Source: Ornithodoros turicata (lineage: Eukaryota > Arthropoda > Arachnida > Ixodida > Argasidae). Taken from it: DNA of 64,000 nt. The position numbers were made by a program, and so were the translations under genes. Positions 53,695 to 64,000 of the stretch are shown in pieces. The stretch's first letter is position 1. Each line of letters begins with the position of its first letter. The stretch lies in contig NC_088203.1 of NCBI RefSeq assembly GCF_037126465.1, positions 97,836,668 to 97,900,667 on the forward strand, given 5' to 3'. Under the pieces are notes generated by a model. That model was not told the DNA's origin, ran no database searches, and was given only the letters and a program-made list of their open reading frames with translations.

Positions 53695-54920
53695 GCACTA
53701 ACTTTTTTTCAATTTAATTCAATTTATTTCATCGTTAGGATGTGAAGATGGGAAAAGAAAAGCTGTGGGACAGCTGCACAAGTTCCCATCTGCAAAGTTT
53801 ACACTTTGAACTAGCACAGACAGTAAAGTAAGTGTAAGTAACTATTTAGTGAGTTCCGGAAACTCACTTCACTTATCATCGGTGGACGGCGCGTGTAGCC
53901 TCGACGGCAGGCTTTTGAGGTACATGTAAAAATAGTGAGAAAAAGCGATCCCCTATTTTTAAACAAGCACATATTTTTAACAACATGGTTATCTGATTTT
54001 AGTACAGTGTGACATTGTGCCGAAAAAAGCATGTCATTACTCTCGTTAACAGCCTGTGAAAACCTCAGGGTCTCGGCGATCTGGCGGCGGCCATTTGTGC
54101 TGTGGCAATGTTCGAAGAAGATTTGCAGAAGTGTTTCTAAATCAAAGAAAAACGTTCTCAGGAAGGTATTGTGGCATACTCCTAAAAATATTGGCTTGGT
54201 TGAAGTGCGCTTCACGAAAATGACACACCCGTGTGACAGGCGCGTAAGTGTGAACGCGAACTGGTGGAAGCCCTTTAGATGAAAAAACAAAAAACATAGC
54301 CATGCTTGCTGTGTCAATGTCCCGTCTTTATCGCTTACGGAAAAACAATATAACTTCCATGATAGATTTCGTAGCGCTGGCCCCTGAGGTATGTTATCAG
54401 GTGGAATTTTCACGTGCCTCGTTTTATCTCTGACATGACCGCGCTGTAGTGCGCAGGCGTGGTGCTTTGGGTGCTTTTCTGTTCTCTTCTCATTAAACTT
54501 GTTGCTATGTGCAGGGCGCGTTGGTCTTTCTCCACTCCTCTTGTCTGCGTGCTTACCGCCGGTTACCAAACACTTTTGTAACTAGAAACCAGTGAAAACT
54601 GGCACTCTGCCGCCCGGTGGAAACGGCCCTGCACGTTCTTGAAGAGTGCGTTATTGCTAAGACATTTTGGGCCTTAGTTTGGCGGGTTTTCGCCTTCAGG
54701 CGCCGCATGGAGAGGCGCGTCCCCTACAGGTTTTAGATAGTGCTACCTTTTGCCCGGTTCGTCTTGCGGCGCAGCAGGCACAGGGCCGTCGCCCAGGGTC
54801 GCCCCCCATACGTGCTCCCTCTTACACAAGTCGTTACACATCGTTATTCTGGTGCATCTAGAGGCACAGTTGATGGCGCTAGGCCAAGTAGAGATCTTGC
54901 GCCGCTGGTCTACCCGTTAC
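53695..54920. other. Unannotated; unrecognised 252-codon minus frame
   Basis: The open frame 53811-54569 (minus, 252 codons) is longer than expected by chance in AT-balanced DNA, yet I recognise no domain. It has cysteine-poor, mixed composition with no signal or membrane segment I would defend. It could be a decayed element or chance. Confidence 0.3.
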
Positions 54921-54921
54921 A

Positions 54922-55093
54922 CAGGGTGTCTTTTTTCATTAAAAAAAAACTATAAGGGCTATAGACATTATGTTTTCACTTCTATCATCTCTGGGCCGGC
55001 GGACGTTCTTGGCCATCTGTTGCTCAACCGTCGAACGACTAATTATCTAAAAATCGTTAATCAACCTGTTATCACCTCAGGTGAAACACCCTG
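54922..55093. mobile_element. Short MITE with CAGGGTGT ends
   Basis: CAGGGTGTCTTTTTTCATTA at the left and AGGTGAAACACCCTG at the right, 172 bp; TA follows the right end. Confidence 0.6.
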
Positions 55094-55170
55094 TATAAAC
55101 GCACCTTCTTTGGAAAATAAACATTCTTGGTTGGCAGCTCAGTGCGACAGTTCGTCCTTCCTCTCTTTCG

Positions 55171-55485
55171 TCCTCGTCTCATCGCGGCACTGTTTTTTTT
55201 TAATCGCTTTCAAGATACTAAAACGCACTATTCATCTAAGGACAACCTGTGAAAGCGGCACCGACAGCGAAGACTTGAAGCGTCTTTTCGACGGACAGTC
55301 GTGAAAAATATTAATCTCCGCGTAATATTAATCTCCTCGTCTCATCGCGGCACTGTATTTTTTTTTATCGCTTTCAAGATACTAAAACGCACTATTCATC
55401 TAAGGACAACCTGTGAAAGCGGCACCGACAGCGAAGACTTGAAGCGTCTTTTCGACGGACAGTCGTGAAAAATATTAATCTCCGC
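55171..55485. repeat. Direct tandem duplication, period 163 bp
   Basis: Copy 1 55171-55333, copy 2 55334-55485. Almost identical over TCCTCGTCTCATCGCGG, AAACGCACTATTCATC, GCGTCTTTTCGACGGACAG; differences are in the T run and the joining ATTAATCTCC. Confidence 0.92.
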
Positions 55486-55489
55486 AAAT

Positions 55490-57330
55490 ACTGGAGCGCA
55501 GATGGGGGACACCGCAAGTTACAAGCATTACCAACCTTTTTATTGCGGATCTTTCGTCCACGTCATTCTTCTTGCCCTTACCTGTGGTACCTAGGTACTC
55601 ACTAACGACAGCTATATTCACACGCATTGCACGTACACGAACAAAAAAAGATCACGCAGACTCCTCTCCAGTAGTCTGGCGTCACCTGTAATGTATCTTC
55701 CCGAACTCACAGGTGTGCAATCCATCTAAAGTTGACCTCTAGAGACAGCGAGGATACCCCCTCAGGACCTCTCCACGGACTACTTATCGTCTGACAAGAC
55801 ATGCCACCAAGCAATAAGCCGCCACATTCTTGCTCCGGCCCCTACAGGAACCCCTGGAGACACTTTGAAGAGACCCTCTATTATTGCTTCAGTTTGCGCA
55901 ACGGTCTCTGTTGTATCTGTTTTTTTTTTAAGCAAACGTTGTACCCGAGAAACTCGGTAACAATGCTGCCACTGTCGCCAGCTATGTTTGAAGCTCACGC
56001 GAAACACTCGAGCGCTGCTGGAATGTGGAACATTGCGCCTTCAGCAGCAGTGGGAACGGCAAGAGAAGGCGCTGCGGTAGAGCGCACTTCGAGAAACAAA
56101 TAGAGGACCCGTCAATACGCTCCACGTGGGCTCGATCTCCGAAAGCGGTGCAGCGTGTGGAGGAAAGCGAGCGCTCCTTGAACTGAACGAGGCTCTAGTG
56201 GTCCCAGATGGCGCTGCGACAAAGCGGTGGTTAATATCGACTCAAAGTCAACCTTAAAGATCAAAGGCAGCATCTTCTTATATTTGCGGACTGGGACGTT
56301 CTTTGGATACCAGGGTCAATATTGCGCTGCACTGCGGGGAAGAGATGCAGCAGGAGAAGCTGAGCCCAATAGAGAGAGAGAGAGAGCGGTTCGTGGACTA
56401 GCTCACACACCGATGGAAATGAGAAGCACTCTCCGCACGTTATGGAGCTGGGTAACGCAGAGACACTTCGAGTCCTCGAGACGTATCAAGTCGAGCTTTT
56501 GATGTGTACCAGCTGTATATACAAAAGAGGAAACAGGAGTGTTGTGTACCTTCGGAATAGGTAAACAGCTTTCTTCAATTATCCATCCGTGACACAAGAA
56601 GCTTATATTCAAGTTGATTTCGCGCATCACGGACATCACGCATTCTTCCTGCTGAACAACGACGTAGAACAAACCTGCCAGTACAAGACTACATGACTAT
56701 ATGAAAAAATTTCATTGTCTCAGTAGAGTACGTAAAGGACCTGACGTCATGGTCAGTAAGTACCATATACGTTTATTTAGTTTAATGCTGACTTATTTCC
56801 GGCTTATTTCCTTGCTGCATTATGTTTCCAGAAAGAGAACTTCACCGCCTACGCAGCAATGGTAATGGTACTGAGACGTTACACGTAAGGTTTGTCTGCT
56901 CAGTGTGGCGACATGTTGCACGTGCCGCAGGGTATATAGCTCACCACAGCGTAACTCACCGCCTGCGTTCTGGTTCTTCCTGCACACACACACACGGTGG
57001 CTGTCAATGTTACTTCTTCTTGCTTTGTCTCTTCTTTGTCTTGCTTTCTCTCTCCACAACTGTTACGGACAGACCTACGCCGTTGTCGATGCTTGTGGGA
57101 CCCCATAAATCTAACGACAATGGCTGTATGGGCTAGTTTCTGTACATGTCTGTAAATTCGGAGCATAGAAAACGTGGTTAGTCAGTTGTTAGTAGGGACC
57201 CGTATGTGTTGCGTGTGTTTTTCGTACTTCATGTTTTCCGTACTTCATGTGTTTTTTATGGTCCGACTTTACAGGCCCCATAACTACATCGCTTTAAAAG
57301 AAGCTGACGTCGCCTATATAGGAACGACAC
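55490..57330. other. Unannotated region
   Basis: No gene recognised. (GA)n at 56372-56389. R5 copy noted separately. Confidence 0.3.
56859..56936. repeat. Dispersed short repeat R5, copy 3
   Basis: TTACACGTAAGGTTTGTCTG..CAGTGTGGCGACATGTTGCACG..GCCGCAGGGTA; about 75 bp shared with 36977. Confidence 0.65.
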
Positions 57331-57335
57331 ACGTA

Positions 57336-57474
57336 TACTCTCAGAAATGAACTTCACCGCATAGCATGCTCCTAGCCAACCGTCATCTCGAATGATATCG
57401 TTATCTGCCCTGACTAGTTGAAAACGGGAGGCGTACGCCTTTTTGTGGCAATTATGAACAGCATAAGTGCTACA
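57336..57474 (+). mobile_element. Foldback MITE, subfamily A, left half only
   Basis: A-type left arm and loop (AATTATGAACAGCATAAGTG) then an abrupt end; the right arm is missing. Confidence 0.82.
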
Positions 57475-57526
57475 ACCGTTCACCTTTTCCTTAACTGTGT
57501 TCCCCCGCGAAAGGCCGCCTATCCTA

Positions 57527-57774
57527 CACTCTTAAAAATGAGTTTCACCACATAGCACGCTCCTAGCCAACCATCATTCCGAATGACAACGTTCTCGTCC
57601 CTGATTTGTTGAAAACGTGGGGCGGAGCCTATTTTGTGACACTTATGCTGTTCATAATTGTCACAAAAAAGGCGTACGCCTCCCGTTTTCAGGAAACCAG
57701 GAAAGATAACGATATCATTCGAGATTATGGTTGGCTAGGAGCGTGCTATGCGGTGAAGTTCATTTCTAAGAGCG
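57527..57774 (-). mobile_element. Foldback MITE, asymmetric A/B lineage
   Basis: Left arm B type (GACAACGTTCTCGTCCCTG, GGGGCGGAGCCTATTTTGTG), right arm A type (GGCGTACGCC, GATAACGATATCATTCG). Loop reversed, so the element is inverted relative to 21094-21341 and has the same 5'A-3'B organisation. TA on both sides. Confidence 0.92.
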
Positions 57775-57777
57775 TAC

Positions 57778-58520
57778 CTGCACTGACAGCAAATACACGC
57801 TGTAAGACCCGCCGCTAATCTTGTTCCGTGTTGTTGGTTGTCGAAAAGATTATCCTGGAACGGAACAACTTGGCTTTGTTGCTCTTTGTCGTTGGTAACA
57901 AGGTTCTCAGCAGTAGACACTCGTCAGTGTAGGAGCCGTCTGGATGCATGGATTTACTTGTTAACAATGAAATGCCCCCCTCCCCCCCAGTGGCATTTGT
58001 GCTGTGCATTGTAAAACTACCACCTGGTGTAGACTAGGTGTGCGCGTTCCATCTAAAGAGGCTAAAGTATTCAAAATGAGTAAAAAGGCTGCAGGCAGTA
58101 ACTGTTTAATTCAGAGAGCAAGATAGACGTCTGTAAAGCTGGAGAAGCCGACAGAGGCTGCTAGATACGTTTTTTTTTTTTCACTAATTTTTTCGTTCCA
58201 ATGTTCTGTTTCTCTTGTTTTAACGAGTGCAGACCACGACATTTGGTACAGGTGCGGAATTCTCATACCGGATGAAGTTCTGATGATTCTCTTTTTAACG
58301 GTTGAAGAACTTTCTATACTTTGCATTGTAGAAGGAGAATTAAATAGATGGTGATAAGGTTCTGCGCGATACTTTTAAACGAAAAAAAAATCTCCCTAAG
58401 CACCACGAGCTCTTTTTGCTTCTTGAAACCTAACACAAACTTTACAAGTTTCCGAGCATCTCAGTAACATCGGAGTGTCAGGTACACCTCGCAAAAATAA
58501 GATACGGAAAGTCAAGGTTG
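57778..58520. other. Unannotated spacer
   Basis: Nothing recognised. Confidence 0.3.
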
Positions 58521-58910
58521 AGGGCAAGACGATACGTAGCTAGGCTGTTTCTCGATTGCGTTTCATAAATGCAGGGTGCATTCAACGAAGTGACTTCCGT
58601 CGAGTAGCGCAGATGGTGCGACTGAGTGTCACTGGTTTCAAGATGAAGGATGTAGCAACGCCGGAGGCTCTATTGGTCTCTGCCGGTTCCCTACTACTTC
58701 AACCACTCTTCCGGATCTTCGAGACCCAAGAGACCAAGTTCTGCCCGACGTCCCTCGGGGCTGTTTTGCGCTCTGGTAGAGGAGAAATTGTACACTCCTG
58801 TAGACGGATGGCTCTTCAACAAACGTTGAGTGTGCCTCGATATGTAATACCATTAGGCGGCGGAGTGCAAAGATGACGAAAGATCAAAGAAGGAAGTCAC
58901 TGAAAAGGTT

Positions 58911-58984
58911 AGCCAGCTGTAGGACTCGAACTCACATCTTCAGGATTACCATTCCAGGGCTCTTACCAATTGAGCTAAGCTAAC
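58911..58984 (-). tRNA. tRNA-like sequence, single divergent unit
   Basis: Minus strand: same acceptor (GTTAGCT/AGCTGGC), D arm with one extra base, anticodon loop ATGGTAA (would be GGT, Thr; here U33 is normal), T loop TTCGAGT. Flanked by GGAAGTCACTG and CAGTGACTTCC on the plus strand (58892-58902, 58994-59004), forming a longer stem. Relative of the 46-47 kb units. Confidence 0.6.
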
Positions 58985-59202
58985 ACGCCTCTCCAGTGAC
59001 TTCCAAGAGTGCGTCATTTCAAGGGACAAACATATACACTCACTCACTCAGTCCACTTTAACTCTTATATCTTTTCTCACTCGGAGGGCAAGACGACGGT
59101 AGAGGGCAAGACGATACGTATAGGCTGTTTCTCGATTGCGTTTCATTAATGCAGACTCCATTCAACGCATACATACATCGAGTAGCGCAGATGATACGTA
59201 TA

Positions 59203-59264
59203 GGGGGGGGGGATATGTTTATTAAGAAAAAGAAAGGAAAGGTCAGCCAGACGAAGGTCGGCTT
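59203..59264 (-). mobile_element. LINE 3'-tail insertion
   Basis: G run then ATATGTTTATT, GGAAAGGTCAGCC, CCGACCTTCGTC-like; TACGTATAG on both sides is a likely target duplication. Only about 60 bp of tail. Confidence 0.7.
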
Positions 59265-59706
59265 GCTATACGTATAGGGTCTTTCTTGATTGCGTCTCAT
59301 TAATGCATTCAACGCCGAGACTTTCATAGAGTAGCGCAGATGATACGCCTGAGTGTCACCGGTTTCAAGACGAAGGATGTTGCAATGCCGGAGGCTCTGT
59401 TGGTCTCTGTCGGTGCCTTGCCACTTCACTTAGTATCTGATGAAGTATGATCCACCACGCGAAACCTTGTAGATATTAAACTTAGAAATCTTCAGTGTCA
59501 TTATTTTAAGTGTTTGTGCCCCGAGCTCGAGGTACAGCTTCAGACCCTAAGATGTTGTCGTTGCTGTTAGGAATCACTGTTATACACAACAACAACATAG
59601 ATGAATGGATGATGATGATGACGTGGGATGTTTCCTTGCGTTGAGTGCATGACCCTACCCCATGCCAAAAAGGTTCACATGAAAGGATGACGAGGGAAGG
59701 AAATCC

Positions 59707-60450
59707 CTACAGTTCGTGAAGGAGGCCGGTGGCCCTCAGAAAGGAAAGAAAAGCGCCAAGTGCACGGCACTGATGTCCAGGGTTACTCCATGGGCAGAGA
59801 ACTTTGCAGATGTTGAATGGCCTCTGATCCAACGTTTCAAGTTGACATTTAAAGGCCCGTCGCTCGCGTACGTACTGGCTGCAGTCTTCGAGAATGTGTC
59901 GGATTGTTGCCAGGAAACCACAAGTTGTACACAGCGCCGTGTTGCTGTGGCCCATCCTATACCGGAGTGCAGGGGTGAATGCGACGCTAAGTCGTAAACG
60001 ACACACGAGAGACGTAAAGAGGCGAGGGAAACCGCCTGGCATTTCAAATAAAAGCGTTGGGTCAACAGTATTCAGAAGTGACCACCGGGTGATGTCATGA
60101 CACCATTCGTGATGGGCCCAAGGCGGCGTCAACGCGGACAAGAGGGAGCGCCTATCCCCATTCGAAAGTATGACGGGGACTGCTGAGCGGCGATGGTGAG
60201 CCACAGCAGCTGCCCGATCCGCTACTTCATTGCCTATTATTCCAGTGTGGCTAGGGACCCATTGGAGGGTGAGCCGGTGGCCTTTGTCTTCAAAAACCTT
60301 GAGCGTCGTCAGGATGGTCACTACCACCGGAGCCAAGGAGCCACGGATGCCCATGTTGTCTACGCACTGCAGCGCTGCCCGCGAATCTGTGTAAACTACC
60401 CAGAAGCGGGGGTGGTGATCCAAAATAGACTTTAGGAATACACAACACAT
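59707..60450 (-). pseudogene. LINE RNase H tail and carboxyl end
   Basis: Minus frame of 265 codons. From about residue 28: FWVVYTDSRAALQCVDN (third catalytic Asp), HRLTLQWVPSHTGIIGNEVA (His; last Asp in VADRA), CRLRLSVAFTPALRYRMGHS, zinc knuckle CTTCGFLATIRHILEDC, then DQRPFNICKVLCPWSNPGHQ and the terminal helix FLSFLRATGLLHEL. The first 27 codons are not LINE: they read through a neighbouring MITE arm. Everything upstream of the third RNase H motif is lost. The 3' UTR runs to about 59590. Confidence 0.85.
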
Positions 60451-60660
60451 CGTTCTCTCCCCTGATTTGTTGAAAACGAGAGGCAGACGCCCTGTCGGTG
60501 ACACTTGTGCGTGAAACTTGCCTCAGTTCTAATAAATAATGTCGCACTTGTCACAAAAAGGCGTGAGCCCCGTGTTTTCCACAATTCTGGCGTAATAGCG
60601 GCATTATTCTGTGTAATGGTTGGCCTTCAGCGTGCTATGTGGTGAAGTTCTGTTTGAAGT
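60451..60660. mobile_element. Decayed foldback MITE
   Basis: CCCTGATTTGTTGAAAACGAG, GACGCCCTGTCGGTGACAC then CACTTGTCACAAAAAGGCG, CGTGCTATGTGGTGAAGTTC. The left end was probably replaced by the LINE. A (CCA)n SINE-like tail follows at 60678-60709. Confidence 0.65.
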
Positions 60661-60804
60661 GTTCATCTCATCCTGGCCACAGTCACCACCACCACCACAA
60701 CCACCACCTGTTAGAAGTGTATTCGTCGGTTTGTCCGTCCATGGCGTCTCCTGTGAAGCGTGCTCTCACCGCACTGGTACCATGAGCGTAGGAAAAGCAC
60801 TGTA

Positions 60805-61020
60805 AAAAAAAAAAAAAAAAGAACTTCACCATATAACACGCTCTTATAGTCGACCACCATTTCGAATGCTGTAGTTCTGTCTCCTGATTCGTTGAAAATG
60901 GGAGGCGGCGCCTACATTGGACAATTATGCATGTCCAGGATAGGCGCCTTCCTATTTTCAACAAATCAGGTGACAGGATGATGCAATTCGGAATGATAGC
61001 TTGCTAAGAGCATAACGTTG
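60805..61020. mobile_element. Decayed foldback MITE
   Basis: GAACTTCACCATATAACACG, CTGATTCGTTGAAAATGGGA, GGCGGCGCC and complements ATAGGCGCC, TTTTCAACAAATCAGG. Outer ends lost into an A run. Confidence 0.7.
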
Positions 61021-61575
61021 AACATAAGTAGAGGAGGCAAGCTCTGCGGTGGCTGTTTTGTAGTTGGCACTGTTGACGTTGTGAACACGTGACTTGGCAT
61101 CTGTTGAAAAATTAGCAGAGTTGTTGAAGGAAAGCCGGGAATTCGTTACAAAACAGCCACCACAGAACCAAGTCGTGCGCGGACTGTCACCCGACTTTTA
61201 AAAACACTAAGAGCCTCTTTTGCTGCAACAACCAGTTGGGACGCCTCTTGCTGGAAGCCTCCCAAATTGCCACCACACCTTTGTGCGTCAGCCAACCCTC
61301 GGTTCTAGTCCCCAATGACCTATCCGCCCTACTTTACCCTGTGAGACCTGGCTAGCCTCCCTCCTATTCTCGCTTCCTCCACTTCCTCTATGTCGAATAA
61401 AGGGTTTGCTGGTTATGAGTCGTCGTTGTCGGTTCCTGTCCCGTGTCCGTCCTGTCTAGCCCTCCCCTCCGTTGCTCCTCAGACTCAAGGAGATGTTTCA
61501 GTTCAATGCTAAGAACATGTTATGTTGAAAAACTGCATATTCGTCTTGCAAAAAGAAAATAAAGTAGTTACCTAC
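61021..61575. other. Unannotated spacer
   Basis: Contains TTGTTACAAAACAGCCACCAC-like inverted words at 61045 and 61145; nothing else recognised. Confidence 0.3.
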
Positions 61576-61602
61576 CTACGTGGAGAAGTTCTGTTTTAAC
61601 AG

Positions 61603-61976
61603 GGAGCAACCAAGCATCACACACATTTGCTCCACCTCGTCTTCCCTCTGCCCCACTTGTGGAGTGCACGGCGACCTCAGCCACGTCATCCTGGCTTGCG
61701 GGCAATACCACCACGAGCGTGCCCTAATGGAACTCTCTATGCAACGCATCGACAAGCGGCCGTTCAACCTAGCGAAGATCCTCGGTCCGTGGTCGAACGC
61801 TGCCCACCAGACGCAGGGCCTTCGTCTTCTGGCGGAGTACTTGTGCTCCACCGGTCTGGCGACGGCTCTTTGAAAGCCCCATCACCATCCCTTCATCCTC
61901 CCCCAACGCGAAATAGGGCAGTGTACCGCCTCAGCGGCGGTGAATCGCCCACCCCATTACCATCCAATGTGTGCGT
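61603..61976 (+). pseudogene. LINE carboxyl-terminal fragment
   Basis: CPTCGVHGDLSHVILACGQY (zinc knuckle), DKRPFNLAKILGPWSNAAHQ, LLAEYLCSTGLATAL then TGA at 61871. Very close in wording to the LINE at 59707, so the same family. Joined upstream to a MITE end (GAAGTTCTGTTTTAACAG at 61584). Confidence 0.85.
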
Positions 61977-63055
61977 GTGTGCGTGCGCGTGCGTGCGTGC
62001 GTGCGCGCCCTCGGGAGCAGGGCTGAGGTGTTTTAATCAAATATGATTGCAGCGGAAAATGCTCCTTGGGTTTGCTTAGGGTCCATATGACCTCGTCCCA
62101 TTCTCCTTCCACTGTTCTCGTCCTATTCCGGGTGCCGTTGAGATGTCCGTAAGATAAGATCCTCATGGTAGTTTGGTATGCAGAAAGGAATTCAATAATT
62201 CGCCATCCGGACGCCTCTTCGTATGAAAGACCACATCATGCGTTTTATTTGATTGCTAACTCCTCGAGGTCATTATTATTACGCTCCCTTCTCGTTGCTT
62301 TCTGATTTGAAAAGCCTTGGGACCCGACTCCCCGCCGAGATTTGAACAATAGAGTCCCAAGCATTCTCACTCTTCGAAATGGATGACGTCGACATCAGAT
62401 CGCAGTTTTATATTCAATTTTTATCCAGATAGAGCGGCGTGATGAAGATGCTGCGAGTACTGCTCCATTTACACGCGCAAAGTTTGCATGCAAGACGTAT
62501 ATGTAATAAACAGTAGAAGGACATGTCACCAATAGAATACGACTGACCTATCAATACGTAGTCTCCGTAAGCTGCAACGCCTTTTTCATATTGACAGTAA
62601 AAACTGAATGCCAGCATCTTGAATAGGCCAAGGCGATAGAGGGCCCTGGACTGAATTCACAGGGATATGAGGGCAAATGTGTTTGAGAGCACCTTGAAAG
62701 AGGCTTGAGAAAACCCGGACACAGTTCGTTTCTGCATCTATATCTGCGGCACCTCCGTCAACGTGCCAACGCTCGAGGAAAAGTTTTTTAGCGGCACTAT
62801 TCGGCTGTTGAGTACTGCACAAAATAGACTAGCTGTATCGCCGTGGCATTCGCCTCAACACATGATTCGCCTCAACACGTGTCGTCGCTCAGTTAGCACT
62901 AACCAAGGCAACATGATAAATTGGATGTCTTTGACGTCCAACGACATCCAATGGACATCCGCTTAATGTCTTTTACAACGCGACGAGGAACTAACGAAGA
63001 CATTTCCCTTAAAGTGGGGCTCTGTAACAAAACCACCACAAAGGTTGTGGTGTAT
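61977..63055. other. Unannotated; GTGC/GCGT microsatellite at start
   Basis: (GTGCGT)n at 61970-62008. Nothing coding recognised beyond. Confidence 0.35.
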
Positions 63056-63059
63056 CCGT

Positions 63060-63152
63060 AATCTGCGCAGTTTTGAAACGATATATTTCGTACATATGTT
63101 AATGTGACATTAACATATGTACGAAATATATCATTCCAAAACTGCGCAGATT
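63060..63152. repeat. Near-perfect long hairpin
   Basis: AATCTGCGCAGTTTTG..ACGATATATTTCGTACATATG pairs with CATATGTACGAAATATATC..CAAAACTGCGCAGATT; loop TGTGACA-sized. About 45-bp arms, one or two mismatches. Confidence 0.85.
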
Positions 63153-63217
63153 TTATTCAAGCGAATTTATTACGAAGCGCACGCTTCGCCTCTGTGGAGC
63201 GAGAGGACACTGAAAAC

Positions 63218-63254
63218 GGTGGTGGTGGTGGTGGTGAAAGGTCTCGCCGTTGTC
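63218..63254 (-). mobile_element. Minimal SINE insertion (37 bp)
   Basis: Minus strand GACAACGGCGAGACC then (CCA)n only. A perfect 12-bp duplication GACACTGAAAAC flanks it (63206-63217, 63255-63266). Confidence 0.85.
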
Positions 63255-63619
63255 GACACTGAAAACAACACACTGCTGACGTCATCCGGCATCCGGCAAG
63301 GAAGAATGAAAGTTTCGAAACAGACGACAATGCTGGGTGACGTCACATTATCCTTCTCTGGACGAACCGCCGAAATAGGCAGCCCTGTTTTCTGCTCTTC
63401 CCGTTTCGGTTTGCTATTGTCATCATATAAGAAAATAATTACTCCCGCAAAATGAATGTGAATGTTGTGTTGTATTCCGTATCGAGATGATGGTTCGTGC
63501 TCCGTATGATGCTCAACTAATTTTCTGAAACTATCCGAAGCAATTTATATACACACCCGTACAGCAGGTGTAGAAAGCGTCCGCTCATTCATGGTAGGCC
63601 AGATCGTTCTGAAGACAGG

Positions 63620-63852
63620 GATGTAGTGGTTTCAAACCCTACCATCGACTGTTCTGTCTGAGGTTTATCTGAGTTTTCCGACTCTGACTTTCCAGATGTG
63701 ACTTCCCAGATGAATGTGTGCAAAGTTGCCCTTGAAGTCGTCCCACGACGTATACTGTCCCCTACTCCTTCCTGGTGTCATTTCACCATCTGTCCACGTA
63801 TGCCCGCCGCTCAAGCAAGTTGCTTCGAGGCGCGGACACGGAATAAAAAAAA
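63620..63852 (+). mobile_element. SINE, degenerate head, type-1 tail
   Basis: GTAGTGGTTTCAAACCCTACC (decayed B box), GAGGTTTATCTGAGTTTTCC, AAGTCGTCCCACGACG, then CATCTGTCCACGTATGCCCG and GCGCGGACACGGAATAAAA. Confidence 0.82.
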
Positions 63853-64000
63853 CAACAGTTGCGTCGTCGATAGTACGTATATCAATCGCGTACCACACGA
63901 CGAATCCTTGCCATTTTTTTAATCCTTACGGATGCAAGTTTCTAGTATCGTACGTCTTCTCTTGCCCCTTGGTCGTTTGCAATGATAGGTAATACTAGCA

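Larger units (their letters stand above)
58521..59430. repeat. Three copies of a local repeat around a tRNA-like unit and a LINE tail
   Basis: The block GGGCAAGACGATACGTA..GGCTGTTTCTCGATTGCG..GAGTAGCGCAGATG occurs at 58521-58705, 59084-59202 and (as TATACGTATAGGGTC..) 59265-59430. Copies 1 and 3 continue into GAGTGTCACYGGTTTCAAGA and GCCGGAGGCTCTRTTGGTCTC. Origin unknown. Confidence 0.78.

Noticed and set aside
53811..54569. 252-codon minus-strand frame
   Set aside because: Long, but no domain, no repeat termini and no supporting structure; left as unannotated and not called a gene.

Overview
This is a repeat-dense, gene-poor stretch of an animal nuclear genome. I found no host protein-coding gene I could support, no rRNA, no CRISPR, and no bacterial-style operon. 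The tRNA-headed SINE copies (body motifs GGGTTTTCC and GTCGGCACAGTTCCC, CACCAC-repeat tails) look like the Ruka-type SINE known from ixodid ticks. The RNase H-bearing non-LTR retrotransposons with GAATAGCAAG...GCTGACCTTTCC...AATAAA 3' ends also fit a tick. That identification is an inference from family resemblance; no search was run.

Layout. 0-10 kb: SINEs, a LINE split by an 898-bp hAT element, and a second hAT. 10.5-13.4 kb: a doubly deleted Gypsy LTR retrotransposon with both LTRs, itself split by a hAT and sitting in the end of a foldback MITE. 13.8-25 kb: foldback MITEs, SINEs, LINE and Gypsy scraps, and an 870-bp foldback element (20.8-22.2 kb). 25.7-28.2 kb: a foldback element holding an AACCG-rich hAT, then another large inverted repeat. 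29.5-36.2 kb: more MITEs and the best open frame of the window, the RNase H domain of a LINE (34973-36001). 39-48 kb: MITEs, a second copy of the 870-bp foldback element, a decayed LINE, and a MITE carrying a 1,050-bp insertion of four head-to-head tRNA-like units. 50 kb: a decayed endonuclease domain. 52-53.7 kb: a LINE inserted in a LINE. 54.9-64 kb: duplications, MITEs, a fifth tRNA-like unit and more LINE ends.

The elements do not form a pathway; they form a stratigraphy. Target-site duplications (8 bp for hAT, TA or CA for the MITEs, 4 bp for Gypsy, 9-15 bp for SINEs and LINEs) give the order of many insertions. The most interesting signals are (1) an asymmetric MITE lineage whose two arms belong to two otherwise perfectly symmetric subfamilies, and (2) a tRNA-like sequence capping a long hairpin whose stem shows a compensatory change between distant copies and which was inserted as an inverted multimer with an 11-bp target duplication.
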